The notes beneath the pieces were generated by a model. It was not told where the DNA came from, ran no database searches, and saw only the letters and a list, made by a program, of their open reading frames with translations. Positions 23,502 to 33,481 of a stretch of 42,021 nt of DNA are shown piece by piece. The stretch's first letter is position 1; every line of letters starts with the position of its first letter. The DNA is taken from the NCBI GenBank assembly GCA_025362235.1, contig JANYGZ010000051.1, positions 1 through 42,021 of the forward strand. Direction: 5' to 3'. The stretch is from Ferruginibacter sp. GTDB taxonomy: Bacteria > Bacteroidota > Bacteroidia > Chitinophagales > Chitinophagaceae. The position numbers and the translations under genes are program-made.

Positions 23502-24329
23502 ATGAAAAAAAATCTCCTTTATTCCGCCTTATTCATTTCATTTTTAACAATAACATTTATAGCATGCACAAAAAATGACCCACCAGTTGTAACACCAACA
23601 GTTGTAAAAGAGTGGACCATTCCTTTAGCTGCAAAATACGAAAACAATCCACCTGCTGGCCGAACAGAAACAGGTACTGTATCTATAAAGTTATTATCTG
23701 ACAATTCCATAACGTACACCATTACAGTTGTTGGCCTTGCATCCGGAGATGTGTTAACTGCAGCCCATATTCATACAGGAGACGCAATTTCCAACGGACC
23801 AGTAATTTTAGGTTTTGCTCCGGCCTTCACTGGCAGTAGTGCACAAGGAACCATCACCAACATCAGGTCTACTTTTGTTGATAGTTTAAAAGACGACATG
23901 AATGAACTATATTTTAATGTTCATTCTACACAAGTACCAGGTGGCTTGATAAGAGGGCAGGTAAATACAGATATTGAAATGGCTGAGTATGTAACGCTAA
24001 CCGGCACCAATGAAGTACCTCCCGTAACTACTACGGCAACTGGTACTGCTTTAATAAGGCTAACATCTGAAAAGAAGATTTATATCAAAGAAATCATCAC
24101 CAATCTGGAACCAGGAGATGCATTAATAGCCTCTCATATTCACCAGGCAGCTGTTGGTGTAAATGGCGCAGTTATTTTAGGTTTTTATTCCGGCGCCGCC
24201 GATTTTGGTACAATTAAAGTAGCTACCTTAACAGATGCGCTATACACATCAATAAAAACCGATCCGATTTATGTAAATGCACATTCCACCAATCATCCGG
24301 CAGGTATTGTGCGTGCTCAAATAAAGTAG
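23502..24329 (+). CDS. Lipoprotein with two CHRD domains, 275 aa
   Basis: Lipobox TFIACTK (Cys about residue 22). Two tandem domains share the pattern 'G.V.IKLLSDNSITYTITV..L..GD.L.AAHIHTG....NGPVILGF' (about residues 40-150) and 'TGTALIRLTSEKKIYIKEII ... HIHQAAVGVNGAVILGFYSG ... YVNAHSTNHPAGIVRAQI' (about 160-275). This is the CHRD domain of chordin and many bacterial surface proteins, with unknown function. It is followed by a hairpin at 24344. Confidence 0.92.
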   Translation: MKKNLLYSALFISFLTITFIACTKNDPPVVTPTVVKEWTIPLAAKYENNPPAGRTETGTVSIKLLSDNSITYTITVVGLASGDVLTAAHIHTGDAISNGPVILGFAPAFTGSSAQGTITNIRSTFVDSLKDDMNELYFNVHSTQVPGGLIRGQVNTDIEMAEYVTLTGTNEVPPVTTTATGTALIRLTSEKKIYIKEIITNLEPGDALIASHIHQAAVGVNGAVILGFYSGAADFGTIKVATLTDALYTSIKTDPIYVNAHSTNHPAGIVRAQIK

Positions 24330-24343
24330 ACGGGAAGAGAGAA

Positions 24344-24377
24344 AACACATGTCAATAAAATGTTATTGGCATGTGTT
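24344..24377 (+). terminator. Hairpin after the CHRD gene
   Basis: AACACATGTCAATAA pairs with TTATTGGCATGTGTT (15 pairs, one G-T) around AATG. It is followed by ACTATTATAATT rather than a pure T run. The rest of the gene-free stretch 24330-24839 is AT-rich and ends in the BlaI operator. Confidence 0.6.
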
Positions 24378-24780
24378 ACTATTATAATTAAATAAAATTA
24401 ACTGAGTAAAAATATACACAATCTCAACTTCTACAATTCCTTTTCATATATACCCCCGCTACCAGTTTATATACTATATCAATTTATTGCAGAATACTTT
24501 ATTATTTAACCTGCATACAATTAAATGAAAAGAAATATCTTTTTATAAAAATCATTCATAATATTTCTGTGCCGTGTAAATTAATAACAAGCTCATAAAC
24601 CAAAAATATTTACCAATATCTCAGGGTAATAATTTTTTTGTTGATGTTTGCCATGCACCCTAACATAATATCAAATCCAAAGAGCCGCTACCAGGCTCAG
24701 TTGTAATAAGTTTATACCTGATGTAATTATTCTTTATGCACTCCTCCTGAAAAACCATTTAAATAATATTTGCGCCATTC

Positions 24781-24815
24781 CTAATAAATTAGTTTATCTA
24801 CTAATCAATTAGTAG
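24781..24815. promoter_or_regulatory. Candidate BlaI-type operator
   Basis: CTACTAAT-CA-ATTAGTAG (24798-24815) is a perfect inverted repeat 24 bases before the blaI-like start. A shorter one, CTAAT-AA-ATTAG (24781-24792), lies next to it with the same core. BlaI/MecI repressors are dimers that bind such dyads and repress their own operon. Confidence 0.7.
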
Positions 24816-24839
24816 TACATTGCAATAAATTATTTATTT

Positions 24840-25202
24840 ATGGTAAAATTAGCCAGGCGGGAAGAACAGATAATGCAGGTATTTTGGGATTTAAACAAAG
24901 CATTTATCAGGGATATTATCCCACTACTGCCAGACCCTAAACCACATTACAACAGCGTAGCAACAATGGTAAAGATACTTGAAGAAAAAGGGTTTCTTAA
25001 TCACGAAACTGCTGGCAACATGCACTGTTATTTTACTGTAATCAGCAGGGAGAATTATCAAAAATTTGCATTAAAAGATGTCGTAAGCCAATACTTCGAT
25101 AATTCCTATCCACGCATGCTGGCCTTTTTTGCAAAAGAGCAAAAGCTTACCGAAAAACAATTGACAGAGATTGTAAACATCATTAAAAAAGAAAAGAAAT
25201 GA
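24840..25202 (+). CDS. BlaI/MecI/CopY family repressor, 120 aa
   Basis: Winged-helix N-terminal domain with LARREEQIMQVFWDLNKAFI, DIIPLLPDPKPHYNSVATMV and KILEEKGFLNHETAGNMHCY, followed by a helical dimerisation tail (about residues 80-120). Length matches the family. In the known systems the repressor is cleaved after its membrane partner senses a signal, usually a beta-lactam. The stop overlaps the next start as ATGA. A palindromic operator lies directly upstream. Confidence 0.93.
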   Translation: MVKLARREEQIMQVFWDLNKAFIRDIIPLLPDPKPHYNSVATMVKILEEKGFLNHETAGNMHCYFTVISRENYQKFALKDVVSQYFDNSYPRMLAFFAKEQKLTEKQLTEIVNIIKKEKK

Positions 25203-27295
25203 TACTATATATTTTATATGCATCGCTTATACTTGCTGCTTGTATTATTTTTTATAAGCTGCTGCTGCAAAAAGAAACCTTCTTTCGTTTAAACCGGTTT
25301 ATACTGCTTTCCTGCATGTTGATGGCTTTTATTTTGCCGGTGCTTCGTGTGCCGCAACAAATGTCTTTTAGAAAAGCGCCGTCAGCAGTAAACATTATAT
25401 CCACTGGTGTTACAGCAAAGAACGATATAACCGAGTCAATAGAACACAAGGTTAACAGTAAAGTGGTTGAACCATTGCAACAAAATAAAGCCATCAATAT
25501 TGAACAGGTGATGCAGTGGCTCATTTACCTGTATTGGTTTGGTGTAGCCATATTTGGGCTTAATTTTTTAATGCAGGTAGTAGTATTGCTATACAAAGCG
25601 TATTCACGGCCGGTAATTATTGATGGCCTATTCAGGATTGTAGAAATAACCGGCGACAAAGCACCTTGCTCTTTTAGCAATAATATTTTTATTAATCCAG
25701 AAAAATATGACTGGGAAACTTATAACCAGATATTACTGCACGAAAAAATACATATTGAACAAAAACATACGCTTGACCTGGTGCTTGCAGAGATTGTACT
25801 TATCTTTTTATGGTTTAATCCTTTTGCATGGATGTGGCGTAAAGAATTAGAAAGCAATCTCGAATTTTTTACAGACAACCAACTGCTGCAAAATGATACA
25901 GTAGAAAAAGAAAGCTACCAGATGGGTCTGCTGAAAGTAGCAGCGCCCCATTTCCCCCTGAGTATTACAACCAATTATAATCAATCACTTCTTAAAAAAC
26001 GATTAGTCATGATGAACGCAAAAAAATCTAATGTACATACAATCTGGAAATACTTTTTCCTTTTACCATTAATGGTATCGTTTGTATGCCTGTTTAATGA
26101 ACCTATTGCCAATGCCCAAAATATTGCGGCCAAACCAAAAACGAAGCCATATGTAGAGAATAACAATGAAATGAAAACAGCCGGCAACTGGTTTGCCACT
26201 ATTAAAGCTGATAAAATAAATTTCCAGTTCAGGGATGAAGAAAAAGACAATTCTTATAACGGCAATAGTTTCCTGTTGAGTGAATTTAGTAATCTTCCAA
26301 GGGATAAACAAGGCACATTTACGCTCACCCGTGAAGCAGGTACAATGGAATTTACCGGAAAATTTGAAGGCGACAAAGGCATGGGGCAATACAAATTTAT
26401 CGCCAATAAAAATTACAGCACCGATATGCAGAAAGAAGGCATCAATGTGGGGGATGATAAGGACCTGATGGTTTTCTTTTTGGTGAACATAAAACAATCT
26501 TATGTTCAAATGTTGAAAAAACAAGGATATACCAAACTTAATAAAGACAATATCATTCCGCTTGCTGCGCTGGATGTAAATGAAACCTATATAACTTCTA
26601 TTAAACAGGCAGGTTTTCCAAATATTGATCTGGATAATTTAGTCCCTTTCAGGGCACTCAATATTGATAAGGCTTATATAGAAGAGATACGCAATGCAGG
26701 TTATAAAAATCTAACCCCTGATAAGGTGATTACATTTAAGGCACAGGGTATAGATGGAAAATATATAGCTGACTACCGCAGCTCTGTCAATATAAGTAAA
26801 GAGGATAAAGACAATGAAAACAAGGATGCTAATGACAACAGTGAAAAAAATAAAGAGAGCAACAGTAATAAAAATTCCAACAGGTACGGCGACAATGAGA
26901 AAGCTGAAGATGATATCATTGCCTTTAAATCAATGAACATTGATAAGGAGTTTATAAATTCCTTTAAAGAAGTTGGTTATGCAGATCTATCAAACAACGA
27001 CCTTATTGCTATGAAATCTCTTGGTGTAACACCGGAATATATAAAAACCTTCCGCAATGCGGGTTACACCAATATCAAGGCTGATGACCTGATAGCTTTA
27101 AAATCGCAGGGTGTAACACCTGCCTTAATAAAACAATACAAAGACCTTGGATTTAAAGATTTAAGCCTTGATGATGTTATTGGCGCAAAAGCAACTAGCA
27201 CCACACCTGCCTTTATCAGTAGCATGAGGCAGAAAGGGCATAACATGAAAAGCCTTGATAAGTATATTGCATTGAAGTCTGTTATAAGTAACTGA
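25199..27295 (+). CDS. M56 (BlaR1-like) membrane metallopeptidase with C-terminal repeats, 698 aa
   Basis: Membrane helices at about residues 1-25, 33-50 and 100-125 are followed by the zinc protease motif HEKIH (His181, Glu182, His185) in ILLHEKIHIEQKHTLDLVLA, then FLWFNPFAWMWRKELESNLE. A fourth helix is near residue 290. Instead of a penicillin-binding domain, the periplasmic part has a beta-rich domain and about eight repeats of 26 residues (pattern AGYxNLxxDDLIALKxxGVTPxYI), split by a Lys/Asp/Asn/Ser-rich linker near residues 535-570. Sensing of some signal and cleavage of the BlaI-like repressor is the family role. The signal is unknown. Confidence 0.92.
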   Translation: MILYILYASLILAACIIFYKLLLQKETFFRLNRFILLSCMLMAFILPVLRVPQQMSFRKAPSAVNIISTGVTAKNDITESIEHKVNSKVVEPLQQNKAINIEQVMQWLIYLYWFGVAIFGLNFLMQVVVLLYKAYSRPVIIDGLFRIVEITGDKAPCSFSNNIFINPEKYDWETYNQILLHEKIHIEQKHTLDLVLAEIVLIFLWFNPFAWMWRKELESNLEFFTDNQLLQNDTVEKESYQMGLLKVAAPHFPLSITTNYNQSLLKKRLVMMNAKKSNVHTIWKYFFLLPLMVSFVCLFNEPIANAQNIAAKPKTKPYVENNNEMKTAGNWFATIKADKINFQFRDEEKDNSYNGNSFLLSEFSNLPRDKQGTFTLTREAGTMEFTGKFEGDKGMGQYKFIANKNYSTDMQKEGINVGDDKDLMVFFLVNIKQSYVQMLKKQGYTKLNKDNIIPLAALDVNETYITSIKQAGFPNIDLDNLVPFRALNIDKAYIEEIRNAGYKNLTPDKVITFKAQGIDGKYIADYRSSVNISKEDKDNENKDANDNSEKNKESNSNKNSNRYGDNEKAEDDIIAFKSMNIDKEFINSFKEVGYADLSNNDLIAMKSLGVTPEYIKTFRNAGYTNIKADDLIALKSQGVTPALIKQYKDLGFKDLSLDDVIGAKATSTTPAFISSMRQKGHNMKSLDKYIALKSVISN

Positions 27296-27342
27296 GTTAA
27301 CAACTGATTGCTAGCATACCGTGCCAATAAAACACAGCTAAT

Positions 27343-27382
27343 AAAAAAAGTTTGCGCCCAACCGTGTAAACTTTTTTTATTG
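27343..27382 (+). terminator. Terminator of the BlaI/M56 operon
   Basis: AAAAAAAGTTT (27343-27353) pairs with AAACTTTTTTT (27368-27378) around a GC-rich loop, giving a T run at the end. It lies 47 bases past the stop. Confidence 0.65.
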
Positions 27383-27493
27383 TATTATTTCCTAAATACA
27401 CAATACCGTCCTTTACTATCAGGCAAATTTTATTTCTTAAATAATTATGCTTTTACTTATCATTGTGCAACAGAACCTTAAACAATTGCTATT

Positions 27494-28453
27494 ATGAAAA
27501 AAATTTCATTACTTGTTTTTTTTACTTTCTCTTTTTCATTGGCAATATTTGCCCAAACTATAACTGCTCCAACTTATACTGGACGGGCAAATAAATTACT
27601 TTCCACTTTTCAAAAAGATACACTGCAAGTATTAAACTTGCCATTTAATGACAGTCTCCGCACTCATTGGGAAAGGCTGCCTGGGCAACGGCTTGGTTTA
27701 AAATTATCCCATTTTACGGAAGCACAGAAAATTGCTCTTCACGAATTATTACGCAGTTGTCTTAGTACCCAGGGATATTTAACTGTTACAGCCGTAATGT
27801 TTAATGAAGACATACAACAAAAATTTGAACCCAACCTGGGTCGCAATGAATATTGGGTTGAAGTTTTTGGCAACCCGTCTTCCGATGGTTTTTGGAGCTG
27901 GAAGCTTGAAGGGCATCACCTTTCGCTGAATTTTACATTTCAGGGTAATCGCATGATTTCAAACAGCCCCTACCTTATGTCGAGCAATCCCTCAAATTCT
28001 ATAACAGACAGTGCCAGGGCAGGATTGGTAATTTTATATAAGGAAGAAGAAATGGGCAGGCAACTGGTAAATTCATTAACCACCAAACAATTAAAAAAAG
28101 GGTATAATAGCCGTAAAAAAACAGCCATTGTTTATAGCGAACAGGATAAAAATAATATCACTGTACCTGATGAAGGTATCTACTTTAGCGAGCTTAATAA
28201 AGATCAACAAAGCCTGTTAAAGCAACTGGTAACAGAATATTTTAATAATTTCAATACAGGCGAAGTGCCTTCAGTGGATGCTTTTTGTAATAAAAAACTC
28301 CGCTTCTTTTATGTTGACAGCCGCGTAAAGGGAAAGCCGCATTACTACCGTTTTGAAAACGGAAGCCAGATAATAGAATATGAAAACTACGATAATCATA
28401 TTCACTGTTTCTGGCGCACCAATAATGATTTCGGAAAAGCCATAATCAAATAG
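27494..28453 (+). CDS. Secreted DUF3500 family protein, 319 aa
   Basis: Signal peptide MKKISLLVFFTFSFSLAIFA. The body shows DUF3500 landmarks: RTHWERLPGQRLGLKLSHFT, ELLRSCLSTQGYLTVTAVMF, RNEYWVEVFGNPSSDGFWSW, KLEGHHLSLNFTFQGNRMIS and a late FFYVDSRVKGKPHYYRFENG with HIHCFWR near the C-terminus. The conserved Trp/His blocks (WSWKLEGHHLS) suggest an enzyme-like active site, but the family is not characterised to my knowledge. It is a single gene. The 377-bp spacer after it leads to the acylation operon and shows only a small GTGATT ... AATCAC hairpin near 28520. Confidence 0.87.
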   Translation: MKKISLLVFFTFSFSLAIFAQTITAPTYTGRANKLLSTFQKDTLQVLNLPFNDSLRTHWERLPGQRLGLKLSHFTEAQKIALHELLRSCLSTQGYLTVTAVMFNEDIQQKFEPNLGRNEYWVEVFGNPSSDGFWSWKLEGHHLSLNFTFQGNRMISNSPYLMSSNPSNSITDSARAGLVILYKEEEMGRQLVNSLTTKQLKKGYNSRKKTAIVYSEQDKNNITVPDEGIYFSELNKDQQSLLKQLVTEYFNNFNTGEVPSVDAFCNKKLRFFYVDSRVKGKPHYYRFENGSQIIEYENYDNHIHCFWRTNNDFGKAIIK

Positions 28454-28830
28454 GTGAAGTAATCCGGGCTGTGCATGATGTACGACAACCTGCGCTTTTT
28501 TCTTCTGAACATCTTTTTCCGTGATTCAATAAATCACATCGTGCATTTGTTTTTGCACATAGTAATTGAAAGAAATATTGCAAGCAAATGAATGACCGGT
28601 TATCGTTTAAATTTATCAGTTTTTCTATTTCCAACTTCCTTCTTTAAAGATGCTACAGTAATAAATTATGTATTTTGACGTTTCCGAAATGGTATCTTAC
28701 TGGCGTTGCAGGCTACAAAATTTTTATGGCATATTGTAAGCTCAAACGCAAATCGTTTAAATATTTTTTACAATGCCACAGTTATTGAATGAATTGCATA
28801 TTTTCATACTGTAAAACTTTTGAACCATAG

Positions 28831-31629
28831 ATGAGTGTTGATTTAACTAAAATATTCAAAGCATCACAATTTCAATTGGTGCCTGCAATAGACAATCTTT
28901 TTTTTTATAATGAAATTGATATTTTTCCGGGTATCATTTTGGAAAATAAAACCAATGCTATCAGAAAAATTATACAGGAACCCCAACGGTATGAATTGTT
29001 TTTGCAAGAGAAGGCTCGCCGTCCAAATTATGACGCCTATGCCTGCTTTCAACCTTTTAACGAGGCCACAAAAGCATTGTATCCTTTTTTAAAAAGGCTT
29101 CAGCAACAGGTTACAGAAGGGGATGTAATTTTAAATTTGTGGGATAGATCTGGTTGGTTAACTACTATCCTTTCGGGGTTATTTCCCAAACAACAGATTA
29201 TTAGTACCTGGGAAGGCAATAAAGACCTATTGGGATACAAAGGTTTTTCTTTTTGGATGAAAGAAAATAAAAATGTAAGTATTTTATTTTGCGATTTAAA
29301 TCATCCATTACCGTTACAGAATAAAAGTATTGCCTTTTCCATTGGACTGGATACCTTTCATCGATTCAATCAACATATTTTATTGAATGAACTCATGAGG
29401 ATTGTGAAAGATGACGGTGCAATTATCTTTCCGCATGTACATTTAAGTAATGCTGAGCCGGAGCCTTATTTTAACAGAGGTGGAAAACAAATGCATGGAG
29501 AAGACTATGACCAAGCTTTTCGGTTTTTAAATGAAACCACCAATTGGAAAGGGTTTGTTTTTTCTGAACCCAAACTTTTCAAGGCTAATGACATAGAATA
29601 TTCATCTTTTATTCCTATACTATCTGATCCAAATATTACCGATTACAATGCATTAATTGCACTATTGCCATCGTCATGGGAAAATGAAATGTTAGCGGCC
29701 TTTAGTTTAAAAGATATACCAAATATAGAAGCTGCATATATTGTAATAAATACATTATTGCGTATCGACCTGAACCATCAAAAAGTATTTATAGATTTCG
29801 ATCACTTAAATGGAGCAGCAGGATCTTTATTAAAACGCCATCCTGTTTATGTAGAAAGGATCAAGAATTTAAACCAGTACCAGCTCACGGCATTAGCTGC
29901 AAAAACCATTTTTCTGGCTAATAAGGGATATACCATTAAAGAGGTTTGCAGCATGTTAAATGTCGATATAAATTTGCTGATTAAAGAGTTGGAAATACTG
30001 GAGCGTTTAGGATTATTGCAAGTACTACCTGTTTCAATTGACGGAATTCGTTTACAGAATTACTTAATGACACAGCAGTACATCATTCCAAAATCAAGGC
30101 AGAATTTAAAAGCATTATGGCAGAATTCAGTAAAAACTTTCCCCAACAATATTGCACTTGTTTCCTTGATGGATGATAGCGAATTTACTTATAAGGATTG
30201 TGATGACATCATTAAAAACATCCTTATAACCTTGCAAAAAAATGGTTTAAAAAAGGGAGATAAAATAATTATATCTTCTATAATTCATACAGAAGCCATC
30301 TTATTATTCTGGGCCTGTATGCAGGCGGGCGTTGTGGTAGTACCAATAGGAACACATTTAACCATGGCTGTTTTTTCTTATATTCTTGAACAAACCGGGG
30401 CCACATTATGCTTTACCAATCAAAGCTTCTTTAAAGAAAGTAAATACGGTTTTAAAAATATTCAAACAATCCTGTTTGATGAATCAGAAGAAATAGCAGA
30501 TAGTCTTTATTTCGCCGACTGGTTAATTGCAGAAGCAGACGGCAACTTTGAAGATGTAGATATATCTCATAAGGATGAAGCCGTTATTTTATTTACGTCA
30601 GGTTCAACAGGTATACCTAAAGGTGTAGAGCTATCACATGGTAACCTGTTCAGAAGCGGCCGATTGATAACAGAAACGTTTCTTTGGGAAATGGGGGATC
30701 GTTTTTTTGCCTTTGGAGGTTTAGACAGCATGAGTGGTTTGCGTAATGCTACAATAGCCCCCGCTCTTGCAGGATCAAGTGTAGTAATTCCTAAGGAAAT
30801 TTCTTTAAATAACTTATTTAATATTGCTGAGGCAATAGCTGAAAACAGAATTACAATATTAGGCTGTAACCCGGCTATGCTTCATCAATTTGTAAAACAT
30901 AAGGATAAAATTGGAAGTCAATTAAAATCAATCAAAGCCTTGATTTGTACCGGCAACCAATTAAATGAGTCATTGAGGGCAGGTTTTAAGAGCTGCTACA
31001 ATTTATCCGTTTTCAACTATTATGGATTAACAGAAACAACGGGTATTTGTATTTCTCAGTCTGTTTTGGGGATTGAATCAGATACAGATACTATTGGAAA
31101 GCCTATTGATTGTATTGCACAAATTGTAAATGAACAGGGAGAAATCGTTCCAATTGGTACTGAAGGTGAATTGAGGGTTTTCAGCGAAAACCTGATGCAA
31201 GGTTATTTTAAAGATAAAAATCAAACTGATTCAGTAATAAGAGATGGTTGGTTTTATACACTTGATCTGGCTAAATATACCAGCGATGGAAATATTCAAC
31301 TAATAGGCAGAAAACGCGATATTGTAAAAACTTCAACAGAAGAGATAGTTTACCTAAAAGAAATTCAGCAATTTATTAGTGGTCTTCTTTATGTTGAAGA
31401 TTCTTTTGTTTGCTCCTTTCAAAAGGAAAATGCCGAAAAAATTGCAGTTTTCATTGTTTTAAAAAACGGCCTGTCATTAGATGAGTTACAAATAAAGCAA
31501 GCAATCCGAAATGAGATATTACTACAACTTGGTGAAAATAAAATCCCTAGCCAAATTAAATTTTTATCTGAACTGTCCTATAACAGTAGTGGGAAATTAT
31601 TAATCAATGAATTGATCAATGACTTATAG
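28831..31629 (+). CDS. Fused methyltransferase-like, HTH-like and AMP-binding (ANL) protein, 932 aa
   Basis: Three parts are visible. Residues about 85-230 resemble a class I methyltransferase (GDVILNLWDRSGWLTTILSG, AFSIGLDTFHRFNQHILLNE, MRIVKDDGAIIFPHVHLS), although the glycine loop is degenerate. Residues about 355-410 resemble a winged helix (YTIKEVCSMLNVDINLLIKE, LEILERLGLLQVL). From about 435 there is an ANL adenylation domain with A3 VILFTSGSTGIPKGVELSH (about residue 588), A5 FNYYGLTETTG, A7 FYTLDLAKYT and A10 Lys in NSSGKLLINE. The enzyme would activate a carboxylic or amino acid with ATP; the substrate is unknown. First gene of a five-gene operon, overlapping the next by 11 bases. 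Confidence 0.88.
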   Translation: MSVDLTKIFKASQFQLVPAIDNLFFYNEIDIFPGIILENKTNAIRKIIQEPQRYELFLQEKARRPNYDAYACFQPFNEATKALYPFLKRLQQQVTEGDVILNLWDRSGWLTTILSGLFPKQQIISTWEGNKDLLGYKGFSFWMKENKNVSILFCDLNHPLPLQNKSIAFSIGLDTFHRFNQHILLNELMRIVKDDGAIIFPHVHLSNAEPEPYFNRGGKQMHGEDYDQAFRFLNETTNWKGFVFSEPKLFKANDIEYSSFIPILSDPNITDYNALIALLPSSWENEMLAAFSLKDIPNIEAAYIVINTLLRIDLNHQKVFIDFDHLNGAAGSLLKRHPVYVERIKNLNQYQLTALAAKTIFLANKGYTIKEVCSMLNVDINLLIKELEILERLGLLQVLPVSIDGIRLQNYLMTQQYIIPKSRQNLKALWQNSVKTFPNNIALVSLMDDSEFTYKDCDDIIKNILITLQKNGLKKGDKIIISSIIHTEAILLFWACMQAGVVVVPIGTHLTMAVFSYILEQTGATLCFTNQSFFKESKYGFKNIQTILFDESEEIADSLYFADWLIAEADGNFEDVDISHKDEAVILFTSGSTGIPKGVELSHGNLFRSGRLITETFLWEMGDRFFAFGGLDSMSGLRNATIAPALAGSSVVIPKEISLNNLFNIAEAIAENRITILGCNPAMLHQFVKHKDKIGSQLKSIKALICTGNQLNESLRAGFKSCYNLSVFNYYGLTETTGICISQSVLGIESDTDTIGKPIDCIAQIVNEQGEIVPIGTEGELRVFSENLMQGYFKDKNQTDSVIRDGWFYTLDLAKYTSDGNIQLIGRKRDIVKTSTEEIVYLKEIQQFISGLLYVEDSFVCSFQKENAEKIAVFIVLKNGLSLDELQIKQAIRNEILLQLGENKIPSQIKFLSELSYNSSGKLLINELINDL

Positions 31630-33481
31630 TAACATAAACACTCTTTTTGAAGCTTTACAGCAAACAACTATACGCAACCGGTTATTTGCTCACATTAATG
31701 ACAAAAAAATAACCTACGGACAGTTGCAGGAAGAAATGGAAAAACTTTGGTCCATTTTTCAAAAAAATGGATTAAGGAAAGGAGATAAAGTAATACTATC
31801 AACCAATGATGATTATTATACAACCCTATTTTTCTTAGCATTTTTGCGATATGGAATTATTACGGTTTTTATTGATCCCAATGTACCTCCTAAACGCTCT
31901 ATCGCAATCATTGAAAAAACCGGGGCCAATGTTTTTGTAATGGATGAGGAGTTGTTTGTTACAAGATTAATTGATGCAAATTCAACAGCTTTTTATTTAA
32001 AAATACAGGCAGCTACTCAAAAAAAGGGGAAATTATTTGATCGGTTATTGAAGAATAAAAAAGAAACTCCAGCAGCTGATGAATTAGTTTTTCCGGCAAT
32101 TATGGGTACGACTATTGCAGATTCCCATGCAATTGATACAATTGAAGATGAGGATGTAGCTTATATATTATTTACTTCCGGAACCACTTCAGATCCAAGA
32201 GGCGTGATGATTTCTCATAGCAATCTTTTCGCTCATTTGCACACTTTAAAAAAAGTGTATGCCCTAAATGAAAATGACCACTTACTTAATATTCTTATGC
32301 TTTATCATGCAGATGGCATTATTCAGGGGCCATTATTAACTGCCTTTAATCAGGCAACATGGATACGTCCATTTCGTTTTGATTTGTCAAATATTGGAGA
32401 TCTTTTCAACAGTATTTATAAATACAGAATTACCCATTTTATTACTGTTCCCACCGTTCTTTCTTTTATGAATAAATTTCATGAAGGATATGAGGACAGC
32501 TTTCAAACTGAAAACTTTGAATTTATTATTTCAGTAGCTTCTAAATTAGAATTAAAACTTTGGCAAGACTTTGAACAGAAATTTCAAACCCAGGTAGTAA
32601 ATGTATATGGACTAACGGAGACTGTTGCAGGTTCATTATTTTGTGGCATAAACGCACTTCCCCGAAAAGTAGGAACTGTAGGTGTGCCGGTAGATTGTGA
32701 AGCAAAAATTATTAAAGAAAATGGCGAAATTGCACTGGCAAATGAAACTGGTGTATTATGGTTAAAAGGGGCACACATTTTTAAAGGTTACTTAGATAAT
32801 CAAATTGACACAGAAGCTGTATTAGTAAATGGATGGTTAAATACCGGCGATATTGCTATCAAGGATGAGGATGGTTTTTTTTATATTACTGGTAGAGAAA
32901 AAAACACCATCAATACCGGCGGCATTAATATCTATCCCGAGCAGGTTACTGAAATGATTAACACACATCCAAAGATTGCAGAAAGTATTTGCTTAGGATT
33001 ACCAGATGAAAATTTTCAGGAAAAGCTGGTCAGCGTAATAGTGATAAGGCCCGATGAACAGTTAGAAAAAAATGACTTAATTGATTTTTTACGGCCTTTA
33101 TTAGAGCAAAGTCAAATGCCAAAGAATTTTTATTTTTTTGATAATTTACCTAAAGGACTTTCAGGAAAAATTAAGGTTAATGCCGTGAAAGAACTTATTG
33201 AGTCTACACACAATACTAGCACTCAATCTGGTACTGCAATATCAAATATGATAATAATTGAAGCCGCTGCTGAAGCTTTTGGAATGGATAAAAACCAAAT
33301 TAAAATGAGCGATAACTCACATTCTTTAGAAGGCTGGGATTCCATGGCCCACCTTGTTTTTATCACTATTTTAGAAGATCGTCTTAAGGTTAGGTTTTCA
33401 ACTGCCGAAATGATGAATATGAATACGCTGACTTCAGTGGAGCAAATTATAAATGAAAAGTTAAAAGCGGTAAAAATATGA
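31619..33481 (+). CDS. AMP-binding enzyme fused to an acyl carrier protein, 620 aa
   Basis: An ANL domain (A3 ILFTSGTTSDPRGVMISH, about residues 183-200; A5 VNVYGLTETVAG; A7 NTGDIAIKDEDG; A8 ITGREKNTINTGGINIYPEQ; A10 LSGKIKVNA) is followed by a carrier domain at about 540-620. Its phosphopantetheine serine is in LEGWDSMAHLVF. The fusion would activate an acid and load it on its own carrier arm, the combined role of DltA and DltC in the dlt system. In A3 the usual PKG is PRG, which is tolerated in the family. The stop overlaps the next start (ATGA). Confidence 0.93.
   Translation: MTYSNINTLFEALQQTTIRNRLFAHINDKKITYGQLQEEMEKLWSIFQKNGLRKGDKVILSTNDDYYTTLFFLAFLRYGIITVFIDPNVPPKRSIAIIEKTGANVFVMDEELFVTRLIDANSTAFYLKIQAATQKKGKLFDRLLKNKKETPAADELVFPAIMGTTIADSHAIDTIEDEDVAYILFTSGTTSDPRGVMISHSNLFAHLHTLKKVYALNENDHLLNILMLYHADGIIQGPLLTAFNQATWIRPFRFDLSNIGDLFNSIYKYRITHFITVPTVLSFMNKFHEGYEDSFQTENFEFIISVASKLELKLWQDFEQKFQTQVVNVYGLTETVAGSLFCGINALPRKVGTVGVPVDCEAKIIKENGEIALANETGVLWLKGAHIFKGYLDNQIDTEAVLVNGWLNTGDIAIKDEDGFFYITGREKNTINTGGINIYPEQVTEMINTHPKIAESICLGLPDENFQEKLVSVIVIRPDEQLEKNDLIDFLRPLLEQSQMPKNFYFFDNLPKGLSGKIKVNAVKELIESTHNTSTQSGTAISNMIIIEAAAEAFGMDKNQIKMSDNSHSLEGWDSMAHLVFITILEDRLKVRFSTAEMMNMNTLTSVEQIINEKLKAVKI

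Noticed and set aside
28446..28634. Minus-strand open frame of 62 codons before the acylation operon
   Set aside because: No domain, Cys-rich random-like composition, and it overlaps the end of the DUF3500 gene.
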